From the NCBI RefSeq assembly GCF_020536995.1, contig NC_068356.1, forward strand, positions 22,363,809 to 22,427,808: a stretch of 64,000 bases of DNA, given 5' to 3'. The stretch's first letter is position 1; every line of letters starts with the position of its first letter. This document shows, in pieces, positions 13,286-27,800 of the stretch. A model generated the notes under the pieces. It saw only the letters and a program-made list of their open reading frames with translations, searched no databases and had not been told where the DNA came from. The position numbers and the translations under genes are program-made. This DNA is from Dreissena polymorpha (lineage: Eukaryota > Mollusca > Bivalvia > Myida > Dreissenidae).

Positions 13286-13545
13286 CGTGTTCAGATAAAA
13301 CTGGGCATAATGCATGTGCGTAAAGTGTCGTCCCAGATAAGCCTGTGCAGTCCGCATAGGCTAATCAGGGACAACACTTTCCGCTTTAATGGTAATTTTC
13401 GTTTAAAGGAAGTCCCTTTTAACCGAAAATCTAGTTTAAGCGGAAAGTGTTGTCCCTGATTAGCCTGTGCAGACTGCTACAGGCTAATTTGGGACAGCAC
13501 TTTACTCACGTGCATTAAGCCCAGTTTTCTCAGAACAAGACACCA
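13286..13545. repeat. Hairpin-type MITE/SINE-like repeat, copy 2
   Basis: The best preserved copy in the window. The left arm has 'aatgcatgtgcgtaaagtg' and 'cagtccgcataggctaatc'. The right arm has 'gattagcctgtgcagactg' and 'cacgtgcattaagcccag'. The arms flank 'gtttaaaggaagtcccttt'. A short open frame here is a repeat artefact. Confidence 0.8.
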
Positions 13546-14343
13546 TTTTTGTTTACTAACAGAGGTACAGACAGTAAATCCATTGAGACATCTGGGCTAA
13601 CACTGTAGAAAACTTGTAAGAATACATGTGCATAATAAAAGATTTATTAACATTGATTATTACATCTTTACCAGGGTTTGTTTGGCAAAATTAATGGAGA
13701 TAGCTTGTCAAAAAAATATTACACAAAACTGGCATTAATTTCAATTGTTCAGTGAATTGGAAGGTAAATACATGCAGTATGAAGCACACAAGAAAATAAT
13801 GTTACGAAGCAATCTTTGCAATGAACAAAAAAATTCCCATTGGATAATCATTTACATCAGCCGTATCAGTGTTCAAACAGTAACCACATCCACTGCTTCA
13901 GTGAACATAATCAAATACAAATTAAGGAAGCTAAGTAATTATGGCAAATGTCGAAAAAAAAATGCAACAGAAAAAAATGCATGAAAGGGAGTGCAAAACA
14001 AACGATTCACAACCATGACAGTTTTACTTTGCACATCAACAAAGATAATTTTGTGTACGAATGTTGATTATTTACCTGAAATTTCAATTACAATAGGCTA
14101 TTTTTTATAACATTTCTCAATACCTCAGCAAACCCATGAAAGTAAGAGAGCATATAACATTAAGCAGAAGTTGCTAGCAATGCAATTCCTGTGTCTTTAC
14201 AATTTAAGACAAGGGCTGTTTGTAAAACATGCATGCCCCCCATATGGGCTGTCAGTTGTAGTGGCAGCAATTGTGTAAATACGTTTTTTGGCACTGTGAC
14301 CTTGACCTTTGACCTAGTGACCTGAAAATCAATACGGGTCATC

Positions 14344-15852
14344 CAGGGCTTTCCACAGGCCATTTAACGATCCCTCTCCGGGGCGCTTGAATTTCGAAAT
14401 CAGAGTCACCCGGGCGCTTGAAATTTTCTGATCAGTGTATTTTTCAGTACAAGAAAGTGGAGATTGTCAAACAAAATCAAAATTTCTCTATCAGTGTATC
14501 AATATTCCCTGTTTTGAAAGAGCACTCGGTACCTACTTTCACAAGTAATCGCCATAAACACCACATGGGGTAATGGGTAATCCACTGATAAGACGCGCGT
14601 ATCGATTATTCTAGCCACATTACACATTCATTTAAATGCTGACAAGGATGTGTCAGGTAAGTTTCCAGTCTTCAAACTGTGATGTTCATCGTCCAATCGG
14701 TTACACGAATGCTTATGAGGGCGGGGTTAACTATCGACCATTATTTTTGATTGACGTCGGGCACAAAGTAAGAGTTTATCGCAGCTTGATTAGCAAGAAA
14801 TTAAACCATTCACGTAATATAAAACCGGTAACTAGTACAGTACATTACATTAAAGACGGTTTCGGGCATCATCATCACACCTTTTTACTGTAAACAAGTG
14901 TTACCTATGACTCATAATTAATACGAGAAATTAATTGCAAGTGGTAAACAATTAATTACTTATAGCGAGCAAGTTGTGCAAATAACTCCCGGTTACAATT
15001 ATGCGATAACAATTTTATTCCAGTACATGTATATTTCATCATGTCCATTTATAGAACTGATTCACCTCCTTTTTCTGACATTTATTCGACACGTAATGCG
15101 CTTTAACAAATTTTCGTTGAATTAATTACGCACACTTATAAATGTTTCGTCCGATAATCGATACTTAAAAGACTGATGATGGCATCCAGCCGTAATCCTC
15201 GTGAACAACGTGAATTTCATGCATAATTCCGTCAAAACATTTATTCGACTTGTAAAGTGTTTAAACAAATTATCGTTGAATTCATAACTCAACTGTTAAT
15301 ATTTGTCGAAATCACAAATGGGAATAATTAAATTTGTAATCCGAAACCCATTTCCGTAAGTCAACGTTAACGCGTCTTTAATCCGAAACACACTTCCGAA
15401 TGTAAATGTTACCGCAACGTTAAAAATATTCTTGCTTCAAATTAGCAGTGCATATTAATTTTGTGTCGAATCTTTTTCTCAATTAAAAAGAGCGCGAAAA
15501 TTATGCAGCATGTACAACGTCGCGTCATGTGTATTGTGCGTGCATTGAGCATTTTAACAAGCACACAACACGTCAGGGGATTGACGCATGTTCAGAGGCA
15601 ATATTTCATCAAATCTATAAATAGTCACTTATAGAAAAATGGCAAGGTTTGTGTTAAAGAAATTATTGAGAGCTTTTAGCGTACATATTTACCAGAAAGT
15701 GATATAAAAACGGAATAAACGGGATTATCGGGTAATAAATAGAAACATGAAAAGTAGTAAGTATATAGTAATAGTCGGGTTGAAACGGATGTATTGGGGA
15801 ATCGTTCGAGTCGGGATTTTACTATCTGTGCGGGAAAGTTTTAAAACAATTA

Positions 15853-15906
<54 letters not shown>

Positions 15907-16102
15907 TTTTTTAAATGACTGGGTAATTTTCTTGAAGAGTCATAACGGACCAAATGACGTTTTTTGACGCTGTTTTTCTTTGAGTTATAACGCACCACAG
16001 AACATGAATTGACACGTTAAATTAAAAAAAAATCATCGTCAGGAGGGGACACCCCATGAACCACCCTCGGGGCGCCTGACAAAAATCCTGTGGAAAGCAC
16101 TG
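14344..16102. mobile_element. Non-autonomous hAT-like DNA transposon (1.76 kb) nested in the 145-bp repeat
   Basis: Imperfect terminal inverted repeats: left 'cagggctttccacagg', right 'cctgtggaaagcactg'. The flanking 5-bp duplication is TCATC (14339-14343 and 16103-16107). Removing the element restores the host repeat phrase 'gggtcatctgcgag'. The CAG...CTG ends and short duplication suggest a hAT-type family, which is inference. No transposase frame was recognised. Its right half (about 15060-15760) resembles 45840-46350. A related end lies near 37590-37625. Confidence 0.8.
15857..15903. repeat. (AT)n microsatellite
   Basis: About 23 uninterrupted AT dinucleotides inside the nested DNA transposon. 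Confidence 0.95.
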
Positions 16103-16859
16103 TCATCTGCGAGTCATGATCAATCTACCTATCAAGTTTCATGATCCTAGGCGTAAGCTTTCTTGTGTTATCATCCGGAAACCATTTTACTGTGTGAAGT
16201 CACCGTGACCTTGACCTTAGACCTAGTGACCTGAAAGTCAATAGGGGTCATCTGCAAGTCATGATCAATGTACCTATGAAGTTTCATGATCCTAGGCGTA
16301 AACGTTCTTGAGTAATCATCCGGAAACCATTTTTCTAAGTTGATTCACCGTGACCTTGACCTTTGACCTGAAAATCATTAGGGGTCATCTGCGAGTCATG
16401 ATCAATGTACCTATGAAGTTTTATGATCCTAGGAATAAGCGTTCTTGAGTTATCATCCGGAATCCATTTTGCTATTTCGGGTCACCATGACCTTGACCTT
16501 TGACCTACTGACCTGAAAATCAATAGGGGTCATCTGCGAGTCATGATCAATGTACCTATGAAGTTTCATGATCCTAGGCATAAGCTTCTTGAGTTATAAT
16601 CTGGAAACCATTTTACTATTTCGGATCACTGTGACCTTGACCTTTGACCTAGTGACCTCAAAATCAATAAGGGTCATCTGCGAGTCATGATCAATGTACC
16701 TATGAAGTTTCATGATCCTAGGCCTAAGTGTTCTTGAGTTATCATCCGGAAACCATCTGGTGGACAGACATACGGACATACAGACATACGGACATATGGA
16801 CCGACATGAGCAAAACAATATACCCCCTTTTCTTCGAAGGGGGGCATAAAAATAAAAAA

Positions 16860-18313
16860 GTACACACATACAAAATTTAAATAACTTACAGCATGCATGT
16901 GAAATCTCGTGGTTCTATGGAAACATAACTAAATATAGATAATAATAAGTGGTATAGTTTTCTTGCCTTGCTTTCCAAAATATAACTTCCAGGCAACTTA
17001 TTTCCTATGAGTCACAGAGTTACTCTTTCATAAAAAAAATACACAAAAATAGTTAACTTTAAAAAACAAGTGATCTTGTATTTTTTCAAGTAACATACCT
17101 TTAAATATTGTTATCAATTGTAAATTGACAAAATACATGTTAACCTTTAGTTTTCCAAGTATTTAATAAAATCAAATTTCTACACATCAAGAAAAAAATG
17201 CTGACAAATAATTTAAGGTGATACATATCTTAAATTAGGTTATTTTAGAAAAATGGTACAATTGATAATGAAAAATAACATTATTTCATTATCACATTGA
17301 TTAAGGATAGGAAGACAGTCTGTTTTGTTATTTGTTTGGTGACTTAAATTTTGCCAAAAGGGCAAAACACTGAATGAATCACCAAATAATGAATAACTTT
17401 AACAACAAAACTTTGATTGGGATTCATGGAGGAAGGGACACCTTCCACAGCCAAAGGGCATGTTCACTCAGATATCATGTGCAAGAAACAACTCTACATT
17501 CATATTGATAAACAGATTGAGCATTTAGTACAAAGTTTAGGTTAAAAAATGACGAATATTTTGAAATGGTTATAAACCATGAAAATGTATGTGCATTGAA
17601 GGTTATTGTTAATTACTCAATGAAACATCTTTCTGTTTCAAACCAATCTGACAGAAGTCAGCTAATTTATGTAAACTATCAATTACAGAGCTCATTCTCA
17701 TCCAGATTTTGTGCACTGCAAGTCTCCTGTGCAGCCTGGTGCATTTCTAGTGTCTGCATACTCACCTCAACTACAAAGAAGCATTAAAACCAACAATACA
17801 CTGCAGGCTTCTCACAGCATTTATCAGTATAGACCAAAATAGATTTTAGTGTAAATGAAAAGAGACAAGCACATATTTTCAAATGGCAAAAAACCCTGAT
17901 ATAGCATGATTCTATTGATAAACATTTGAAATGTATACCACAGCATAATGAAACATTCCAGAATGATATTTGTGGATATGACTTACCAATTAAGAAATAT
18001 TGTATTTTCCTAGGAAGCCAGAGATGATGAAAAAGTGAGCAGAAGAAAATCTAGTTAAATACTTCCCCAAAAAAGTTCACAGTCCCCACAGCATATAAGG
18101 AAAGGATGCTGTTCATATAAACATAACAGAAGTCTCCGTAATATTCTGAATACAATTTGTTGCTTAAACATTTATATATGATTCTGTAAATAAATGAACA
18201 TTTCCATCCATTGCACAAGTCATTCACGACACATTGACTGGTCAACAACTATATAGCACTAAAATCCATTTTATCATAACGCAAACAACCAATATTTTGT
18301 GATATTATTATCA
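16860..18313. other. 3' flank of the G-alpha gene
   Basis: AT-rich DNA downstream of the minus-strand stop codon at 18314. It should include the G-alpha 3' UTR near its right end, but I could not place a poly(A) signal with confidence. No other gene seen. Confidence 0.45.
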
Positions 18314-18883
18314 CTACTGCAGCATAAGCGATTTGATATTATCCTGCAAAATGATGTCCTTTACAGCTTTAAACACAAATTTGATATTCTCAGTATCAAT
18401 GGCGGTAGTGAAATGGTGAAAGAGCGGTTTTGTCCGTTCCCTACGGCGTTCATCAAACAGTCCCAGAATGTAGTTTTGCACATCGACAAGGCAGTGAGGA
18501 TCCCCCTGGAAATCCGAGAAAGTGTCCTTAATGCTCACAACTTTCACCTTCTCCTCCAGGAGGTCAGTTTTGTTGAGGAAGAGGATGATCGACACATTGC
18601 AAAAGGTCTTGTTGTTGATTATGATCTCAAAAATGTCACATGACTCCACGAGCCTGTTGGTCTTCCTGTCCTCCATGAGAACCTGGTCAAACTCGCTGGA
18701 CGAGGCCAGAAACAAGATGGCTGTGATGCCCTCGAAGCACTGAAACCATTTCTGCCGCTGCGACCTCTGACCCCCAACGTCCACAAAGAGGAACGGGATC
18801 CGGTTAATGTCAATCTGATGCTCCGTGATTCCCTTGGTGGCCTTACGGGCGTGCAGGATGTCTAGCCGGACTGGTATATAGTC
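18314..18883 (-). CDS. GNA13: G-alpha 12/13 coding exon 3 (terminal)
   Basis: Encodes residues 172-360, from DYIPVRLDI through LMLQ and the stop (complement of 'cta' at 18314). The acceptor is 'ttttcttttccag' just upstream (18884 onward on the plus strand). It holds switch I and II, the NKTD guanine-binding motif and the C-terminal receptor-contact helix. More GC-rich than its surroundings. Confidence 0.97.
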   Translation of the reverse strand, partial: DYIPVRLDILHARKATKGITEHQIDINRIPFLFVDVGGQRSQRQKWFQCFEGITAILFLASSSEFDQVLMEDRKTNRLVESCDIFEIIINNKTFCNVSIILFLNKTDLLEEKVKVVSIKDTFSDFQGDPHCLVDVQNYILGLFDERRRERTKPLFHHFTTAIDTENIKFVFKAVKDIILQDNIKSLMLQ

Positions 18884-21800
18884 CTGGAAAAGAAAAACAT
18901 ACTTTACTAGAAATGGCGCGGCAGAGGCCGACGCGTATCCCCATGCCGCATGTTTGACCCAGGGGCGCCCCATGGTTGGTAATGGGTCCATGCATAGTTG
19001 AGATTGACCGTATTGTCATAAAAGAGGTTCAGCATCAATTTGAAGTGAATCGGTTTAGAAATGAAGAAATTATAGTAAAAGGCAATTTTGGGTGGGCGTG
19101 GCCTATGTGGGCGGGGTGCCCTAGGGTTGGTAATGGGGCCATGCACAGCTGAGATTGACCGTATTGTCATAAGAGAGGTTCAGTATCAATTTGAAGTGAA
19201 TCTGTGTAGAAATGAAGATATTATTGTAAAAGGCAATTTTGGGTGGGCGTGGCCTATGTGGCCGGGGCGCCCCAGGGTTGGTAATGGGGCCATGCATAGT
19301 TGAGATTGACCTTAGTGTCATAAGAGAGGCTCAGTATCAATTTGAAGTAAATCGGTGCAGAAATGAAGAAGTTAATGTAAAATAACATAAAACAATGAGT
19401 GAAAATCTCTGACCCAGCCCCGCCCCAACCCCCATAACTCACGACCCAGGGGTCAGATCAAAATTCCGTCACTGTCACACATATGCTCATAGCTACCATG
19501 TATGTAAGTTTCAAGGTTCTAGTGCTAAAAGTGTAGGAGGAGCAGGTGGCCAGGACGGACGGACAGACACAATACAATATCCCCACTTTATCTCCGAAAA
19601 ATGTGGGGATAACAATGTCGTGTTCGACAAGAATTCATACAGGGTCAAACAAATATATTACCTTTTTAAAGTCTTCAATTTTTAATGTCATGCCAAACAA
19701 GATAACTTGACATTTTGAAGTATAACTATATTGAGACCAAAGTCCAAAAACAGATGCACCCACTATATTTCACTGGATACAGAAAGGAGTGTTGATTACC
19801 ACTCATAATGTAAACTGTTAAATCAGCTTGTATGTACCAGCCCTTAGTCACTGTTGCCACTCATAAAGCCTCCACTCATAAAGCCTATTTCACATGTGAC
19901 ATTGACCTTTAAGCAGGCATAATAGTTTGGGCTTAGTCTAAGTCATCTAGTCTTAAAATAATGAACAAGAGGGCCAAGATGGCCCTAGTTCGATCACCTG
20001 AGAGGAGTCGGTTCATTCAATCTCTACCAAACGTCAAACTTGACCTAGATATTGTCCAGACAAACATCCTGGTCAAGTTTCATCATTATTGAACCAAAAC
20101 TCTGGCATATGGAGTGATTTTTTTTGTGTAAGATTTGACATGGTGACCTATATTTTCAGTTGACCCCCCTTGCCAAACATCAAACTTTGCTTACAAAAAT
20201 AAATATTATGACCAAGATTCATAAAATCTGAAACAAAATTGTGACCTCTAGAGTGTTTACAAGGATTTTGTATAATATAATGAAAATTTGGACAATCTAA
20301 AGGCAATAATTATGGCATTAATTATGGGATATATATAAAACCAATCTTTTCACCAAGTTTCATGATGATTGGGCAAAAAATGTGACTTCTAGAGTGTTCA
20401 CAAGCTTTTTTTACTGTATAAATATGAGAAAACTGCCCCCCCCCCCCCCCCGGCAGCCATGTTATTCAAATGACCGGAACCATTTTCACACTCAACTCTC
20501 ATATCAAGGAAACAAATGTTCTGACCAAATTTAATGAAAATTGGGCCAAAAATGTGACTTCTAGAGTGTTCACATGTTTTCACTATATATATGTAGAGAA
20601 AAATGCCCCGCCCACTGGCGGCCATGTTTTTTCACCGATCTGGACCATTTTCAAACTCGTATGAGATATCAATAAAACCAATGTTTTTACCAGCTTTCAT
20701 AATGATTGGGCAAAAATTGTGACTTCTAGATTGTTTACAAGGTTTCTCTAAAGCCAAATAAGGAAAACTGCCCCCCCCCCCCCCGGCAGCCATATAATTC
20801 AACTGACCGCAACCATTTTGGAACAGAACTCTCATATCAAGGAAACAAATGTTCTGACCAAATTTCATGCAAATTGGGCCAAAAATGTGAATTCTAGAGT
20901 GTTCACATGTTTTCACTATATACATATAGAGAAAAATGCCCCGCCCACTGGCGGCCATGTTTTTTCACCGATCTGGACCATTTTCGAACTCGTCCGAGTT
21001 ATCAATAAACCAATGTTTTGATTATCTTTCATGATGATTGGACAAAATTTGTGACTTCTAGAGTGTTTACAAGGTTTCTCTATAGCCAAATAAGGAAAAC
21101 TGCCCCCCCCCCCTGGCAGCCATGTTATTCAACTGACCGAAACCATTTTCAAACTAAACTCTCATATCAAGGAAACAATTGTTCTGACCAAATTTCATGA
21201 AAATTGGACCAAAAATGTGAATTCTAGAGTGCTCACATGTTTTCACTATATACATATAGAGAAAAATGCCCCGCCCACTGGCGGCCATGTTTTTTCACCG
21301 ATCTGGACCATTTTCGAACTCGTCCGAGATATCAATAAAACCAATGGTTTTACCAACTTTCATGATGATTGGGCAAAAATTGTGACATCTAGAGTGTTTA
21401 CAAGGTTTCTCTATAGCCAAATAAGGAAAACTGCCCCGCCCACTGGTGGCCATGTTTTTTAACAGACCGGAACCACTTTTGAACTCAACCAACATATCAT
21501 TAAGACAAACATTTTGACAAAGTTACATGAAGATTGGGCATGAAATGTGACTTCTACAATGTTTACAAGTTTTTTCTTTTTTTTGACCTAGTGACCTAGT
21601 TTTTGACCCGGCACAACCCAGTTTCGAACTCGACCGAGATTTCATTGGGACAAAGCTTCTGACCAAGTTTCATGAAGATCGGACAATAAATGTGGCCTCT
21701 AGAGTGTTTACAAACAAATGTGGACGGACGGACGACGGACAAAGACCGGTCACAAAAGCTCACCTGAGCAATCAGGTGAGCTAAAAATTGTGCCTTATAC

Positions 21801-24800
21801 ACCTAATATCACAGAGGTTGAACTTTGGCAGATTGAAATTAACTCTTTTGTCTCAATTTGCAAAAAGAAAATCACAAATGAGACCAAATCCATTCAGATA
21901 ACAGATTACAATTAATGTTCCTGAATGTGTATATAACATGTTTAAAATAAACAACGGTTAAAATACAGTATGTGCAGTTTGTGTCTCCGTTTATATTTCT
22001 GTGAATCAATCAAACAGGATAAATACAATACAAGTATGTGCCAAATTAGATATCAGCGATGTAAATGGCTAAGTATTAAATTGCCAGGCAAAGGAGTAGA
22101 TATGGACCCCATTAAAATTTCTTCAGAATGAAATCATTGGAATTTTTTAATGCCAACATTGATGAAATGTATAATATATATTCTTTATTAGATAAATATT
22201 TTCATTTGGTGTTTCATCATAATAACACAAGCAAAGTCGTTGAATTGATATCCCCAGCAAAATAAATTTTGTCAATTGATGGGAGTAAATCCCATGATAA
22301 ACGGTATAATCCTAAAAAAAACAAGAGCACCGCATAACGGGTGCCACGCTCGGCTGCGAAAGCTTGTCAGATTTTTTTTTTTTAGAGGTCACAGTGACCT
22401 TGACCTTTGACCTAGTGACCCAAAATGGGTGTGGCGTGTAGAACTCATCAAGGTGCATCTACATATGAAGTTTCAAAGTTGAAGGTGGAAGCACTTTGAT
22501 TTTAGAGGCAATGTTAAGGTTTTTGTTAAAGTTTTATATTAGAGGTAACAGTGACCTTGACCTTTGACCTAGTGACCCAGAAATGGGTGTGGCGTTTAGA
22601 ACTCATCAAGATGCATCTACATATGAAGTTTCAAAGTTGTAGGTGGAAGCACTTTAATTTTAGAGCCCGTATATAATGTTAAGGTTTTAGCACGACGCCT
22701 ACAGCGGACGAGCTGGCTATGACAATAGCTCGGGTTTTCTCCAAAAACAGCCTCCCTAAAAATTAAACAAAGTGAAGGGTTATTAATCTTGAGCAGGCCA
22801 CGTCTCCTCATTCATATCTATACACCCATGAACTTTCATGTTGATATCGTATATAGATTATGAGATATAACCCTGGAAAGTTTGTGACAGACAGATGGAT
22901 CGACAGACTGAATGACAGACGGACAACACCAATTCTATACCCCTATGCCTTTGTTGTGGGATAATAATGTTGGATTATCATGTCAAAATAAAAGAAGCTG
23001 GGGGCCTAATAAAAGCACAGTTCTTTACAGAAATTTATTTTTTCCACATTTATACCACATTATTACCATTATTCTTGTATTAAATCTAATAACAGTACAT
23101 GTACATGTAGATCAATTGCATCCATAGGGATAAGCTTATTGAAATGCTTTTCCATTTTCTGAGTGCAAGATCTGGCCCATATTCACCAAACAATTCTTAG
23201 ACTTAAGTATAAAAATAAAGAATATTCTTAAAATTGATATATTCAATAAGTGCTTGAATATTGACTAAAACTTGTTATTAAACACCTCTATCTATGGCAT
23301 TTTTCATGTAGAACATTGTGTTAATGACATAATTACCAGTGGATGCATCTATATATTCAAACACTGAATGCATTTTTCTTGGTTCCAAGTCTATTCTTTA
23401 TTCTTAAGTCTCAGAACTGTTTGGTGAATACAGACCCAGAACTTTGTGTCTGGACAGATATATAGAACGTTCACACACTGGGGATTGAACCTGTGACCTC
23501 CCCATCACTAGGCCGACATCATATCAATGTATACTACCACATGGCGACCTACACTAGGCCGACATCATATCAATGTATACTACCACATGGCGACCTACAC
23601 TAGGCGGACATCATATCAATGTATATTACCACATGGCGACCTACACTAGGCGGACATCATATCAATGTATACTACCACATGGCGACCTACACTAGGCCGA
23701 CATCATATCAATGTATACTACCACATGGCGACCTTCAAATAACTACTCTTATGATTATCAGTATTTTAGTCCATGTATATGATTCATTCTCACAAGGCTT
23801 GTTCAAGTGGATAATATCAAGTTTCAAAGTCCCAGTTCAAAATTAATCATCACATGAATAGTCAAGATACTTATTCTTTGGTAATTTTCTTCCTTCATTA
23901 TCATTTATTTTCACTGTTTTCAGTAACAAATGAACTTACAAATCTTTTCACTGGCAAAGAATGAATTGAATGTATGTCAACTCCTACACTATTAGTACGG
24001 TATGTCATTCAAGTGTTTGGGTGTTTTTTTAACAAAAGCTGTCAGAGGACAGCTTGTGTGATTTTCTTGTTCTCGAAAGCATTGAAATGTAAGGCTAATT
24101 TGGAACCTTAATTCCACCCCATTTCCCCGCACAAAACTTCCACATTTTTCACAAAATATAACCTTTTTTCCCTCCTGTAAGCTTTATTTGAAAACATAAT
24201 TGACCACATTAGATGCATTTTGTGTAGGTGTTCCCAGCTATTCTCATTAAACCAAGTCTGAGCCTAATTTAGGGTTATTAATTTAAGCATCTGAAGCACA
24301 GTATTTGTTTGTTAAACAAAGTGTAAACATGCTATCATGCTCATCAACAAAAAATATTAAATGCCACTTTCCTCTTTAAATTCTGAAGAGCCCTTCCATG
24401 TTTTCCCCATGGATAAACCTTGAGTGCCATCCTTCATAGAACATTTATCCAACCTAAAATTATTGAGCAGACTATTTTTCTTTTTTGAGTGACATTGACC
24501 TTTATCTGACTTCCCCTGCATACAATTGCAAACTAGTTCAGGCTTTTTCCGCTCCATTTTGGGAATACGCCACACTGGAATTTTGGGAATTTCGCGTCGT
24601 GAAAACCCCCATTTTGGGAAAAAATTATTCGCAAAATTGGCTCAATTGGGAAAAATTATCGCATGTAAATAGTGTTTCTTATATTTCAAAGAAGCCGTTA
24701 ACTGGTAAATAACGACTATTTTGATAACTTATTATTAAAATTTTACAAAGTATTATGAACATGTGAGATAACTGCAGGTTTTTTAATCTGAATTTGGGGA

Positions 24801-27800
24801 AAAGGCCTGGCCTTTTTTGAGGTGAAAAAAATCGTGCGAAGCGCCGGATTTTGAGGAAAATAAGGAAAGTCTTAAATAATAATAACATATTTTACAGTCT
24901 TTAAAACAAATTAAAGGCAACAGATTCTTAAATTATGCAACACTTTCTATTTTCTACACCGGATCAGGTTAACTTATATATTTTAAGGTAAAAAAAAAAA
25001 CCTTTTTTTTTTGGAATTGGGAATTTTTTTTTCAATTGGGAAAAAAACTACCAGATTTGCATTGGGAATGGGGCCGAATTTCGGACCCGTGGCATGGGGC
25101 GGAAAAAGCCTGTAGTTCATTGGATTTGGGTTAACTATGTGGAGGACATTTTCAGTAACAATGACATTTCAGCATTATCTATATCTGTATGGCCCCAAAT
25201 GTTATCATATTTCCAAAAATAATTACAAAACTTGACCTATGGGGTCATATTTAAATGGTGAGTATATGTTTTAAAGTTTTAATGAAATCTTGAAACCTAT
25301 TCCTCAGAAATTATCAAATGTGGCCGATATGGTAATTTTAATATTGAGAATATGTTTTAAGTTTATATGAAATCTCTCCAGCCATTCTTGAGAAACTAGC
25401 TCACCAAAAAACATTTAACATGCTTGGGTGCAAACGCAGAATAGTTTGCCTTTACTTAGTAGTTAAAAGTCAAGCTAAATATTTAACAGAAACCTTGACA
25501 AAAACTTTGCTTAAACTTCTTTTACCTTTCAAACTGTCCTTATCCAAATAATCCTTTCAAAATATATTTATTCAAATCATTAAATGGTGTAAGGTACTTA
25601 CTGGTTTACCAATTCTTGGTAAGTTTGTCAGAAAGTAGCGCAGTGAGTCTCCCTGAAACATAAAACAAATCATGCATCAATAACATGTTATGAAACAAGA
25701 GGATTATAAGTGCATATCCACAGACATACCAGTACTGCTCTGGGAAAACTAAGGAAAATAGGGGCTTATGTCCAGACATACCAGTGGTTCTCTGGGAAAA
25801 CTAAGGATAATAGGTGCATATCCACAGACATATGAGTGGTGCTCTGGGAAAACTAAGGAAAATAGGGGCATATCCACAGACATAACAGTGGTTCTCTGGG
25901 AAAACTAAGGATAATAGGTGCATATCCACAGACATACCAGTGGTTCTCTGGGAAAACTAAGGATAATAGGTGCATATCCACAGACATATGAGTGGTACTC
26001 TAGGAAAACTAAGGATAATAGGTGCATATCCACAGTCATACCAGTGATGCTCTGGGAAAACTGAGGATAATAGGTGCATATCCACAGACATAGAGGTGGT
26101 GCTCTGGGAAAACTAAGGATAATATGGGCATATCCACAGACATATGAGTGGTGCTCTGGGAAAACTAAGGATCAAAGGGGCATATCCACAGACATATGAG
26201 TGGTACTCTGGGGAAAACTAAGGATAATAGGGGCATTTCCACATACATATGAGTGGTGCTCTGGGAAAACTAAGGATACTAGGGGCATATCCACAGACAT
26301 ACCAGTGTCCAGTGGTGCTCTGGGAAAACTAAGATAATAGAGGCATATCCAGACATACCAGTGGTGTAGTGTTTTTCCCAGGAGGAAAAAAGGGCATGGC
26401 ACATTACTTTGAAAAAGGGCATTTTAACGCGCAGTTTAGGTAAAAAAGAGCTACAGAATGACAAACATAATAAAGCAATATATGCATATGAATCTGATTA
26501 TAAACAGATCCACTAACATATAAATGAAATCATGTTTGTCTTATCCGATTTTCTAACAATAATCTTGTCAAAAGTTTTGCCAGTAAAATGAGTAAACTGA
26601 ACGCTAACAATTTGCAAACACTCGTTTCCGTGACATACATCAACTGAAAATATTACTAATAAATATGTTGTTGTTGTTGTGTTTAACGTTTAATGCATCT
26701 TTCGTTATCACATGCATTTCATTAATCCCTTCTAAATGTGTGATCTCCATCGTTAATTTGATCCTTATTTGCCATTTTTGCCAAGAGTCACAATTTATTT
26801 GCTGTATTCTCCGCCATCTTGTTAAAATGATAAGCGACAGGTGCGCATAGCAACGTAAACTTGTATAATATACGCGATTCGCATTTTGTTTAATAAGAAA
26901 ATGTTACAGTAATTCTGTAAATAATTAATTATCTAAAATAAATGTTTTGATATTACTGTATTATGCATGAAATGCACATTTTCCACGACGAAAATCTAGG
27001 TTTTCAATATAAGTCTATGAAGTAACTGTCCACGATTTTATCGTGGACGAGTACACATTACCGACCAATAAGTGTGCTTGGTATAAGCCACTGAAATTAT
27101 TGATAAATATTGACACGGGGTTATTCACGCATGACTAATTCATAACCGAGCGAATCTTCGCGACCTTGGGGCCATACTCTGATACTAGTCGGCGAAGTAG
27201 TTTGGACAAAGGGCTATTAAGATGTTATCAATAAAGGCGCGTAAAACAGCGGATGCTCATGTCATGAAAGGGCAGGGCGGCTGTCTTTGAGAAGGGCAGC
27301 GTGGCGCTACAAAAAGGGCATGGCACACACCACGCTCAAACGGACACAGTGGCACTCTGGGAAAACTGAAGATAAAAAGGGCATATCTTAACAGACATGA
27401 GTGGCCCTCTGGGAAAACTGAGAATAGTAGGGGAATATATCCACAGACATGAGTGGCACTCTGGGAAAACTGAAGATAAAAAGGGCATATCTAAACAGGC
27501 ATGAGTGGCCCTCTGGGAAAACTATGAATAATTAGGGCATATCCACAGGCATACCAGTGGTGCTCTGGGAAAACTAAGGAGTGGCGCTCTGGGAAAGGGC
27601 ATATCCACAGACATGAGTGGTGCTCTGGGAGAACTGAGGATAATAGGGGCATATCCACAGACATACGAGTGTTGCTCTGGAAAAACTAAGGATAAAAGAG
27701 GCATATCCACAGACATACCAGTGGTGCTCTTGGGATAACTGAGCATAATAGGGGCATATCCACAGGCATGGGTGGCCCACTGGGAAAACTGAGAATAATA

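Larger units (their letters stand above)
14199..16855 (-). repeat. Bivalve repeat with 145-bp tandem core, split by an inserted element
   Basis: The head 'acaagggctgtttgtaaaac' lies at about 14209. The tail 'cttcgaaggggggcataa' lies at about 16834. The core consists of ~145-bp units ('tcatccggaaaccatttt', 'gaccttgacctttgacctag', 'tcatgatcaatgtacctatg'), with unit starts near 16175, 16320, 16457, 16601 and 16745. One unit is interrupted by the element at 14344-16102. A more compact copy in opposite orientation lies at 58748-59640. Confidence 0.85.
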
